Part shown: positions 1 to 5,464 of the stretch, one piece after another
How the letters are laid out: each line of letters opens with the position of its first letter
Position numbering within the stretch: the stretch's first letter is position 1
Assembly: GCA_038255255.1 (NCBI GenBank)
Contig: JBBSLL010000060.1
Location: 1 to 5,464 of the forward strand
Source: JBBQNY01 sp038255255
GTDB lineage: Bacteria; Pseudomonadota; Gammaproteobacteria; Xanthomonadales; Ahniellaceae
DNA: 5,464 bases
Direction of reading: 5' to 3'
Made by a program: the position numbers and the translations under genes
The notes under the pieces: model-generated
What the model was told of the DNA's origin: nothing
Seen by the model: the letters and a program-made list of their open reading frames with translations, nothing else
The model's database searches: none

Positions 1-1
1 C

Positions 2-793
<792 letters not shown>

Positions 794-811
794 CGTGCCG
801 GCGGTCCTCAC

Positions 812-1114
812 GTGATCCTCTTTTTTGCGCTGATCGGTGTTGCGATTGCGATCTCGGGCGCGCTGGGCTTCCTGTTCTTCTGGGCAATGGCGCAGGTGCA
901 CCTGCGTGACCGCCACACGACGAACGCCGCGGCAGGGCCGGGAATGGGATTCGCATCGCCGCGCGCAATCGCGTGGCTGTTCGTCGGCGGTTATCGCCGG
1001 CTCGGCGATCCGCGCCTCGATGGACTGGCCGTGCCGGCACAGTGGTCGTTGTGGGCGGTGTTGGTGGGACTGATAATGGCTGCATTGCTGATCGCGCTGG
1101 CGCAGTGGCAGTGA
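812..1114 (+). CDS. Small membrane protein of unknown function, two hydrophobic segments
   Basis: This 100-residue protein is not one I recognise. The sequence shows a hydrophobic segment at roughly residues 2-27 (starting MILFFALIGVAIAIS), then a loop of about 50 residues rich in Arg, Gly and Pro (LRDRHTTN, GGYRRLGDPRLDGL), then a second hydrophobic segment at about 79-97. It is therefore probably an inner-membrane protein with two crossings. The GTG at 812 is the only start codon between the asnS stop and the hydrophobic stretch, and no clear Shine-Dalgarno precedes it, so translation may be coupled to asnS. Its stop overlaps the start of the next gene (GTGA, 1111-1114), suggesting that the two are translated together. 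The layout loosely recalls UspB-like small membrane proteins, but that is only a resemblance in topology. Confidence 0.78.
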   Translation: MILFFALIGVAIAISGALGFLFFWAMAQVHLRDRHTTNAAAGPGMGFASPRAIAWLFVGGYRRLGDPRLDGLAVPAQWSLWAVLVGLIMAALLIALAQWQ

Positions 1115-1446
1115 ATCCCTTCGAGTCCGAGCAGTGGTGGCTCGTGGCCCTCGGCCGCACCGTGGTGTGGGCACGACTGCGCGTCCGCACGAGCGGCTCC
1201 GCGGAGGTGTTCGACAGCGACGGCAATCACCTCAGCTACGACAGCGAGGATTCGGCGCGCGCGGCGCTGCTCGACGCCGACTTCATGGCGCTGGACGGCC
1301 TCGACGAGGACGATGCGACGCGGCTTGGCATCGACCTGGCCAGCATCGCGCCGCCGCGCGCCGAGCACGATGAAGCCCTGCGCGCCCTGATGATCCAGAC
1401 CCGCCCGGACGGAGGCCATCCCAAAGAGACCCCACATGGATCTTGA
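1111..1446 (+). CDS. Small acidic soluble protein of unknown function
   Basis: This protein of about 111 residues starts at the GTG overlapping the previous stop; an in-frame GTG at 1105 is an alternative. I do not recognise the family. Its N-terminal half reads like a small beta-rich module (WWLVALGRTVVWARLRVRTS, then AEVFDSDGNHLSYDSEDSA). It is followed by a strongly acidic stretch (LDADFMALDGLDEDDATRLG) and a polar tail. There is no signal peptide or membrane segment, so it is probably cytoplasmic. The frame stays open upstream to 973, but that stretch lies within the membrane-protein gene and has the Arg/Gly-rich look of an out-of-frame reading, so I reject the longer start. The last 11 bases overlap the start of the SDR gene, which ties it transcriptionally to the catabolic genes downstream. 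Confidence 0.75.
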   Translation: MNPFESEQWWLVALGRTVVWARLRVRTSGSAEVFDSDGNHLSYDSEDSARAALLDADFMALDGLDEDDATRLGIDLASIAPPRAEHDEALRALMIQTRPDGGHPKETPHGS

Positions 1447-2227
1447 TCTCACCGGCAAGCACGCACTGGTCTGCGGCGGCTCGCAGGGCATCGGTCGTGC
1501 CGCGGCGATCGAACTGGCACTGCTCGGTGCAAGCGTCACGCTGCTCGCGCGCTCGGCGGATGGATTGCGAGAGGCGTTGGGTGCGCTGCACGGGCACGAC
1601 GATGCGGCGCGGCGTCATGGCGCGATCAGCGTCGACGTCGCCGACCTCGACGCGCTGGCCGCGCAGGTAGCTGCGCTCGCGCACGGCAAACCGGTGCATA
1701 TCCTCGTCAACAACAGCGGCGGCCCCCCCGGTGGACCCGCACACTCGGCAACGACGGAAGCGTTCGAAAGCGCGTTCCGCCAGCACCTGCTCGCGAGCCA
1801 TGCCCTGGTGCAGGCGGTGCTGCCGGGCATGCGCGAGTCCGGTTGGGGACGCATCGTCAATGTGATCTCGACCTCCGTGCGCGAACCGATCGCGAACCTC
1901 GGCGTGTCCAACACGGTGCGCGGCGCGGTAGCGAACTGGGCCAAGACCCTGTCGCGCGAACTCGCGCCGCACGGCATCACGGTCAACAACGTGTTGCCCG
2001 GTTACACGCGCACGCAGCGGCTCGAACAGATTCTCGCGGACCGCGCGCTTGCTTCCGGCAGCGACGCGTCGATCGTTGCGCGGCAGATGCTCGCATCAGT
2101 GCCGGCGGGCCGCTTCGCGGACGCCCAGGAGATTGCGGCCGCCATCGCCTTCCTCGCCTCCCCCGCCGCCGCCTATATCAACGGCGTCTCGCTCGCCGTC
2201 GACGGCGGCCGCATGCAGTCGATCTGA
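1436..2227 (+). CDS. SDR-family protein with a degenerate catalytic tetrad
   Basis: This 263-residue protein has the length and layout of a classical short-chain dehydrogenase/reductase. Visible features are the dinucleotide-binding glycine motif GGSQGIG (residues 14-20), an acidic DVADLD stretch after beta-3 (67-72), NNSG (92-95, for the usual NNAG), the active-site strand VNVISTS (141-147), NNVLPGYTRT (184-193) and the C-terminal VDGGRMQSI. The catalytic positions are unusual. Where YxxxK is expected the sequence reads SNTVR (158-162), so Tyr becomes Ser and Lys becomes Arg; the helix-4 Asn position appears to be His117. Only Ser145 is kept. Related SDRs with LSN.LR at this place are common, so this looks like a real subfamily rather than damage. 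The ATG at 1436 has an AGAGA-type ribosome site at 1425-1429. Its position directly before the ALDH gene suggests a part in aminomuconate metabolism, but the reaction is unknown. General annotation as a 3-oxoacyl-ACP reductase would be unsafe. Confidence 0.93.
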   Translation: MDLDLTGKHALVCGGSQGIGRAAAIELALLGASVTLLARSADGLREALGALHGHDDAARRHGAISVDVADLDALAAQVAALAHGKPVHILVNNSGGPPGGPAHSATTEAFESAFRQHLLASHALVQAVLPGMRESGWGRIVNVISTSVREPIANLGVSNTVRGAVANWAKTLSRELAPHGITVNNVLPGYTRTQRLEQILADRALASGSDASIVARQMLASVPAGRFADAQEIAAAIAFLASPAAAYINGVSLAVDGGRMQSI

Positions 2228-2238
2228 TCGCAGGGATT

Positions 2239-2245
2239 GAGGGAG
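2239..2245 (+). promoter_or_regulatory. Ribosome binding site of the aldehyde dehydrogenase gene
   Basis: The purine-rich GAGGGAG ends 9 bases before the ATG at 2255. It decides the start in favour of 2255 over the in-frame TTG at 2237, which lies upstream of or within this site. It is the clearest Shine-Dalgarno in the window. Confidence 0.75.
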
Positions 2246-2254
2246 TCGAATTCC

Positions 2255-3691
2255 ATGCCGCTGCGACTGGCCAACATGATTTCCGGAGCATCGCGCACGC
2301 CGGTCAGTAGCGAATGGCTGGACGTGACCGAGCCCTCGACCGGTTCGGTGTATGCGTACTGTCCCGCGAGCAATGCGCGGGATGTGGAGCTTGCGGTCAC
2401 CGCGGCCGTGGCCGCGTTTCCTGCGTGGTCTGCGCTCGCGAACAGTGTGCGCGCGCGCTGGCTGGAAAGGCTGGCCGACGCACTGGAAGCGCGACTCGAG
2501 TCGTTCGCACTTGCCGAGTCGCGCGACACGGGAAAACCTGTTGCGTTGACGCGCGAGGTCGAGATTCCGCGAGCCGTCGCGAACCTGCGGTTCTTCGCAC
2601 ACGCCGCGACGCAGTTCGCGAGCGAATCGCATCATGGAGAGGCTGGACTCAATTACACCCTCCGGCAGCCGCTGGGCGCAGTCGCGTGTATCTCGCCCTG
2701 GAACCTTCCCCTCTACCTCTTTACGTGGAAGATCGCCCCCGCCCTGGCGGCGGGCAACACCGTGGTCGGAAAACCCTCGGAAGTGACCCCGGTCACGGCC
2801 TGGATGCTGGGCGAGCTGGCGCGGGAGATCGGCTTTCCGGAGGGTGTGCTCAACATCGTGCATGGATTCGGCGACGACGTGGGCCCCGCGCTGGTCGGCC
2901 ATCCGCAGGTCAAGGCTGTTTCGTTCACTGGCAGCACACGCGTGGGTCGCGGGATCGCGTCGATCTGCGCGGCGCAGCTCAAGAAGTGTTCGCTCGAGCT
3001 CGGCGGCAAGAACCCGACCCTCGTGTTCGCAGACGCGCCGCGGGAGCGCCTGTTCGACGTGGTGGTGCGCTCCGCGTTCCAGAACGCGGGCCAGATCTGC
3101 CTTTGCGGTTCGCGAATCCTCGTCGAACGGATGTTCTATGAGCAGTTTCGCGACGGACTCATCGCGCGCGCGGAGGCGTTGCGACCCGGTGACCCGCTCG
3201 ACCCGGGTACGACACTTGGCCCGATGACCTCGAAGGCGCACCACGACAAAGTGCTCGCCTGCATAGAGCGCGCACGGTCGGAAGGCGGCCGCGTGCTGTG
3301 CGGCGGACACGCTCTCGATAGGGATGGCTGGTTCGTCGCGCCCACGGTGATCGAGGGCCTTGGGCCAGGCTGCGCCACCAACACCGAAGAAATCTTCGGC
3401 CCAGTGGTCACGCTGCAGCCATTCGATACGGACGACGAGGCGCGCGCACTCGCGAACGCGGGCGACTACGGTCTCGCTGCGTCCGTGTGGACGCAGCACC
3501 TGGGCCGCGCGCACCGCATGGCTGCGTCGCTCGATGTTGGCATCGTCTGGATCAACACCTGGCTCGCGCGCGACCTGCGCACGCCGTTCGGCGGCACACG
3601 CCAGTCAGGGCTCGGCCGTGAAGGCGGCGCGGAGGCCATGCGCTTCTTCACGGAAGCGAAGAACGTCTGCATCGATATCACGGCGAGATGA
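2255..3691 (+). CDS. nbaE: 2-aminomuconate 6-semialdehyde dehydrogenase (ALDH superfamily)
   Basis: This enzyme oxidises 2-aminomuconate 6-semialdehyde to 2-aminomuconate using NAD+, the step after ACMS decarboxylase. The 478-residue protein is a complete ALDH. It has PWNLP with Asn150, KPSE with Lys173 for cofactor binding, SFTGSTRVG (223-231), LELGGKN with Glu248, the nucleophile Cys282 in NAGQICLCGSR, and EEIFGP with Glu379. Two arginines, Arg106 (EIPRAVANLRFFA) and Arg439 (NTWLARDLRTPFGG), align by motif with the substrate-carboxylate arginines of human ALDH8A1 (R109, R451) and Pseudomonas AMSDH. The same arginines occur in 2-hydroxymuconate semialdehyde dehydrogenases (XylG/DmpC), so motifs alone cannot separate the two. 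The neighbouring 3-hydroxyanthranilate genes decide for the amino substrate. The ATG at 2255 is chosen because of its ribosome site. The enzyme acts in the cytoplasm, and the gene lies 27 bases after the SDR gene. Confidence 0.9.
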   Translation: MPLRLANMISGASRTPVSSEWLDVTEPSTGSVYAYCPASNARDVELAVTAAVAAFPAWSALANSVRARWLERLADALEARLESFALAESRDTGKPVALTREVEIPRAVANLRFFAHAATQFASESHHGEAGLNYTLRQPLGAVACISPWNLPLYLFTWKIAPALAAGNTVVGKPSEVTPVTAWMLGELAREIGFPEGVLNIVHGFGDDVGPALVGHPQVKAVSFTGSTRVGRGIASICAAQLKKCSLELGGKNPTLVFADAPRERLFDVVVRSAFQNAGQICLCGSRILVERMFYEQFRDGLIARAEALRPGDPLDPGTTLGPMTSKAHHDKVLACIERARSEGGRVLCGGHALDRDGWFVAPTVIEGLGPGCATNTEEIFGPVVTLQPFDTDDEARALANAGDYGLAASVWTQHLGRAHRMAASLDVGIVWINTWLARDLRTPFGGTRQSGLGREGGAEAMRFFTEAKNVCIDITAR

Positions 3692-3748
3692 GCCGCCAGT
3701 GATCGTCGTGGCAGAATCGTGCGGATCAGAGTTTCGCCGGGAACGTGG

Positions 3749-4180
3749 ATGAACCAGTCAATTGAAGCGAGCACTGCGCCGCGACCCGTGGGCCATTACC
3801 CCCATGCGCGCCGGGTCGGCGAGCTGCTGTTCCTGTCCGGTATTGGCCCGCGCTCAGCACACGACAACTCGATTCCAGGCAACGAGTATGCCCCGGACGG
3901 TTCGGTCTCCCGCTGCGACATCGTCGCGCAATGCCATTCCGCGTTCGCGAACGTGCGCGCGGTGCTCGAAGCCAGCGGCGCGGGATTTGCCGACCTCGTC
4001 GACGTGACGGTTTTCCTCACGGACATGGCGCGCGATTTTCAAGCGTACAACGCCGTCTGGGCCGAGTATTTTCCGGATGCCACGCAAGCGCCCTGCCGCA
4101 CGACGCTGGGAATCACCGCATTGCCGACACCCATTGCGATCGAACTCAAATGCGTCGCGCGCGTGGCTGAATCCGGCTGA
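3749..4180 (+). CDS. nbaF: 2-aminomuconate deaminase, RidA/YjgF family
   Basis: This 143-residue protein has the RidA (YjgF/YER057c) fold. Family features are GHYPHARRVGELLFLSGIGP (residues 15-34), a central helix with FANVRAVLEASGAGFADLVDVTVFLTDM (66-93), FQAYNAVWAEYF (97-108), and the C-terminal CRTTLGITALPTPIAIELKCVA. In the latter, Arg117 and Glu132 have the same 15-residue spacing as Arg105 and Glu120 of E. coli RidA. It is a little longer than ordinary RidA (about 128 residues) and matches the length of AmnD/NbaF-type deaminases, which turn 2-aminomuconate into 4-oxalocrotonate plus ammonia. Position between the dehydrogenase and the dioxygenase supports this role, although a general enamine/imine deaminase cannot be excluded. 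I prefer the ATG at 3749 (GGGAA at 3739-3743 upstream) over the in-frame GTG at 3719, because the ten extra residues do not look like a RidA N-terminus. Confidence 0.88.
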   Translation: MNQSIEASTAPRPVGHYPHARRVGELLFLSGIGPRSAHDNSIPGNEYAPDGSVSRCDIVAQCHSAFANVRAVLEASGAGFADLVDVTVFLTDMARDFQAYNAVWAEYFPDATQAPCRTTLGITALPTPIAIELKCVARVAESG

Positions 4181-4192
4181 CCCGCAGTCCGC

Positions 4193-4223
4193 ATCGCGCC
4201 CGTAGGATCCCCACGGGCGCGAT
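4193..4223. repeat. Perfect 11-bp palindrome with 9-base loop
   Basis: The left arm ATCGCGCCCGT (4193-4203) is the exact reverse complement of the right arm ACGGGCGCGAT (4213-4223), with AGGATCCCC between them. It starts 12 bases after the deaminase stop. No T-tract follows (the next bases are ATATCCTTG), so it is not a standard intrinsic terminator. It overlaps the first REP-like element, and its right arm can alternatively pair with 4245-4252. Confidence 0.85.
4202..4223 (+). repeat. GTAG-headed REP-like element, copy 1 (divergent)
   Basis: This element begins GTAGGA and ends GCGCGAT with C-rich then G-rich arms between, 22 bases in all. Head and tail match copy 2 on the opposite strand. 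GTAG followed by a stem-loop is the layout of REP/SMAG elements of Stenotrophomonas and related REPs in Pseudomonas, which are moved by RAYT transposases. The internal stem of this copy is poor, so it is a degraded or variant copy. Recognition rests on head, tail and pairing with copy 2; genome copy number was not checked. Confidence 0.5.
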
Positions 4224-4244
4224 ATCCTTGCCGCCAACCCATCG

Positions 4245-4267
4245 ATCGCGCCTTGCGGCGCTCCTAC
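4245..4267 (-). repeat. GTAG-headed REP-like element, copy 2 (inverted relative to copy 1)
   Basis: Read on the - strand this 23-base element is GTAGGA, then the stem arm GCGCC (its first G being the A-adjacent base), loop GCAA, stem arm GGCGC and tail GAT. On the + strand the 5-bp stem is 4248-4252 with 4257-4261. The GTAG-plus-hairpin layout is close to known Pseudomonas/Xanthomonadales REPs. With copy 1 it forms an inverted pair (REPIN-like) spanning 4202-4267. It ends 14 bases before the dioxygenase ATG and directly abuts its AGGG ribosome-site candidate at 4268-4271. Confidence 0.6.
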
Positions 4268-4271
4268 AGGG
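4268..4271 (+). promoter_or_regulatory. Probable ribosome binding site of the dioxygenase gene, at the edge of the REP element
   Basis: AGGG lies 10 bases before the ATG at 4282 and is the only purine-rich match in reach. It immediately follows the last base of REP copy 2, so folding of the REP pair would end right beside it. The site is weak, and the assignment depends on the ATG choice. Confidence 0.4.
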
Positions 4272-4281
4272 CCCTCCCAGC

Positions 4282-4812
4282 ATGTTGCCGGCGCCTTTCA
4301 ATCTCCAGCAGTGGATCGACCAGCATCGCCACCTGCTCAAGCCGCCCGTCGGCAACAAGTGCGTTTACGACGGCGAATTCATTGTCATGGTGGTGGGCGG
4401 ACCCAATGCGCGGACCGACTACCACTTCGACGAGGGCCCGGAGTGGTTCTATCAACTCGAGGGCGAGATGGTGTTGCGCATCCAGGAAGATGGCGTAGTG
4501 CGGGACATCCCCATCCGGGCCGGCGACACCTTTTTGCTGCCACCACGCGTGCCGCATTCGCCGCAGCGGATGGAAAACTCGATCGGGCTCGTCATCGAGC
4601 GCAAGCGCCTGGCACACGAAGACGACGGACTCATGTGGTTCTGCGAGCGCTGCAACGCCAAGCTCTACGAGGAATTTTTCCATCTCGAGAACATCGAGCT
4701 GGATTTTCCGCCAGTCTTCCAACGCTTCTACGGCTCGACGGAACTGCGCACCTGCAAGGCGTGCGCGTACGTAAACCCGGCGCCGGCGCGGTACACGATG
4801 CCGGATACCTGA
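4282..4812 (+). CDS. nbaC: 3-hydroxyanthranilate 3,4-dioxygenase
   Basis: This Fe(II) cupin enzyme opens the ring of 3-hydroxyanthranilate with O2 to give 2-amino-3-carboxymuconate 6-semialdehyde (ACMS). The 176-residue length is typical of bacterial HAAO. The cupin core shows RTDYHFDEGPEWFYQLEGEM with the metal ligands His48 and Glu54, and LPPRVPHSPQR with the third ligand His92. The substrate-binding residues of the Cupriavidus enzyme have counterparts at Arg44, Arg96 and Glu106. The second, rubredoxin-like iron site of the bacterial type is complete, with Cys121 and Cys124 (CERC) and Cys158 and Cys161 (CKAC). The ATG at 4282 begins MLPAPFNLQQWIDQH, the usual N-terminus. The frame is open back to a TTG at 4228, but that stretch is REP sequence. 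The stop is 4 bases before the decarboxylase start, so the two are probably translationally coupled, which suits the unstable ACMS intermediate. Confidence 0.96.
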   Translation: MLPAPFNLQQWIDQHRHLLKPPVGNKCVYDGEFIVMVVGGPNARTDYHFDEGPEWFYQLEGEMVLRIQEDGVVRDIPIRAGDTFLLPPRVPHSPQRMENSIGLVIERKRLAHEDDGLMWFCERCNAKLYEEFFHLENIELDFPPVFQRFYGSTELRTCKACAYVNPAPARYTMPDT

Positions 4813-4816
4813 ACCG

Positions 4817-5464
4817 ATGCTCAAGATCGATATCCACGCCCATTACCTGCCGCGCGACTGGCCCGACCTGGCGCAGCGCTTCGGCGACGCGCGCTTTCCG
4901 GTAATCCATCACACGGACGATGGTCGGCATCGCGTCTACAAGGACGGCAAGTTCTTCCGCGAACTGTTCGCGAACACCTGGGACTCGGACTTGCGCATAG
5001 CCGAGTATGAAAAATTTGGCGTGCAGGTCCAGGTCATCAGTACGGTCCCCGTCATGTTTTCCTACTGGGCCAAGCCCAACCAGGCGCTGGAACTGCATCG
5101 ATCCCTTAATGACCACATGGCTGAAACCTGCCGGGCGTATCCGCGGAATTACGCCGGCATCGGAACGGTCCCCCTCCAGGCCCCCCGGCTTGCGATCGAG
5201 GAACTGGAGCGCTGCGTCGAGCAGCTCGGCTTGCAGGGTGTGCAGATCGGCAGCCATGTGGGAGCGTGGAATCTCGATGCTCCCGAGCTGTTCGATTTTT
5301 TTGCCGCGGCGGAGAGCCTCGGGGCCGCGATCCTGGTGCATCCCTGGGACATGATGGGCAGCGAGAGCATGCCCAAGTACTGGTTGCCGTGGCTCGTGGG
5401 CATGCCGGCCGAGCAATCGCGCGCGGCGTGCAGCCTCATCTTCGGCGGAGTCCTCGAACGCCTC
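4817..5464 (+). CDS. nbaD: 2-amino-3-carboxymuconate-6-semialdehyde decarboxylase (ACMSD), 3' end outside window
   Basis: This zinc-dependent, non-oxidative decarboxylase of the amidohydrolase superfamily turns ACMS into 2-aminomuconate 6-semialdehyde, diverting it from spontaneous cyclisation to quinolinate (the NAD precursor). The frame is open from the ATG at 4817 to the last base, giving 216 residues of an expected total of about 335. Visible are the metal motif HAH (His7, His9), Arg48 in GKFFREL matching the substrate arginine of the Pseudomonas enzyme (R51), QVISTVPVMFSYW (72-84), GIGTVPLQ (114-121), GVQIGSHVG (141-149), and LVHPWDMMG with zinc ligand His175, followed by WLPWLVGMPAE. 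The later His and Asp metal and catalytic residues would lie beyond the window. No Shine-Dalgarno precedes the start; coupling to the dioxygenase gene 4 bases upstream is likely. The wording VHPWDMMG and PWLVGMPAE is characteristic of ACMSD within the family. Confidence 0.96.
   Translation, partial: MLKIDIHAHYLPRDWPDLAQRFGDARFPVIHHTDDGRHRVYKDGKFFRELFANTWDSDLRIAEYEKFGVQVQVISTVPVMFSYWAKPNQALELHRSLNDHMAETCRAYPRNYAGIGTVPLQAPRLAIEELERCVEQLGLQGVQIGSHVGAWNLDAPELFDFFAAAESLGAAILVHPWDMMGSESMPKYWLPWLVGMPAEQSRAACSLIFGGVLERL

Noticed and set aside
973..1110. Upstream extension of the acidic soluble protein
   Set aside because: It would overlap most of the membrane-protein gene out of frame and adds Arg/Gly-rich residues unlike a real N-terminus. 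The GTG at 1111, in a GTGA overlap, is the natural start.
1723..1729. Run of seven C within the SDR gene as a possible phase-variation tract or frameshift
   Set aside because: The frame is intact on both sides (NNSGGPPGGP, followed by the expected helix), and the tract is short for a GC-rich gene.
2096..3514. Long open frame of 472 codons on the - strand, opposite the SDR and ALDH genes
   Set aside because: It lies antisense to two clear enzymes, and its product is an Arg/His/Gly-rich sequence without any family motif. High GC content lowers stop frequency and makes such frames common.
3709..3722. TGGCAGAATCGTGC as a possible sigma-54 promoter before the deaminase gene
   Set aside because: The GG and GC elements are one base too close together, and the bases after TGGCA do not match the consensus; probably chance.
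3719..3748. GTG start giving the deaminase ten extra residues
   Set aside because: The added MRIRVSPGTW does not resemble RidA N-termini, and the ATG at 3749 has a purine-rich GGGAA at suitable distance.
4193..4223. Intrinsic terminator after the deaminase gene
   Set aside because: The stem is strong, but no T-tract follows and the next pathway gene continues 58 bases later in the same direction.
4228..4281. TTG start giving the dioxygenase 18 extra residues
   Set aside because: These codons are made of REP element sequence, and the known family N-terminus begins at the ATG at 4282.
4631..5416. Open frame of 261 codons on the - strand opposite the dioxygenase end and ACMSD
   Set aside because: It is the antisense shadow of the ACMSD gene and shows no recognisable motif. 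The + strand frame carries all expected catalytic residues.

Overview
The window is GC-rich DNA from what is most likely a gammaproteobacterium, perhaps in or near the Xanthomonadales/Steroidobacter-type lineages. That placement rests on the AsnS type, the GC-rich coding style, and a pair of GTAG-headed REP-like elements of the kind known from Stenotrophomonas and Pseudomonas. It is an inference and was not tested by any search. All eight genes lie on the + strand and are packed tightly, with gaps of 4 to 101 bases or short overlaps. I see no tRNA, rRNA, CRISPR array, insertion sequence or convincing terminator.

Region 1 (2-1446) holds the 3' part of asnS (asparaginyl-tRNA synthetase), then two small genes I cannot assign. 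One encodes a 100-residue protein with a hydrophobic segment at each end. The other encodes a 111-residue acidic soluble protein. The two share a GTGA stop/start overlap.

Region 2 (1436-5464, running off the end) is a catabolic cluster for the 3-hydroxyanthranilate branch of tryptophan/kynurenine breakdown, the route also used for 2-nitrobenzoate in the nba system. In map order it encodes an SDR-fold protein with a degenerate active site, a 2-aminomuconate 6-semialdehyde dehydrogenase (NbaE/AmnC-like), a RidA-family 2-aminomuconate deaminase (NbaF/AmnD-like), 3-hydroxyanthranilate 3,4-dioxygenase (NbaC) and ACMS decarboxylase (NbaD, 3' end missing). In chemical order, NbaC opens the ring of 3-hydroxyanthranilate to ACMS, NbaD decarboxylates it to 2-aminomuconate semialdehyde, the dehydrogenase oxidises that to 2-aminomuconate, and the deaminase releases ammonia to give 4-oxalocrotonate. 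The genes for kynurenine formation and for the lower pathway from oxalocrotonate to pyruvate and acetyl-CoA are not in the window.

The most unusual items are: (a) the SDR, in which three of the four usual catalytic tetrad positions (Asn, Tyr, Lys) are replaced; (b) the 101-base gap between the deaminase and dioxygenase genes, which holds an inverted pair of REP-like elements plus an 11-bp perfect palindrome able to form mutually exclusive stems just before the dioxygenase start; and (c) the direct run from housekeeping asnS into a catabolic cluster with no visible terminator, promoter or regulator between them.
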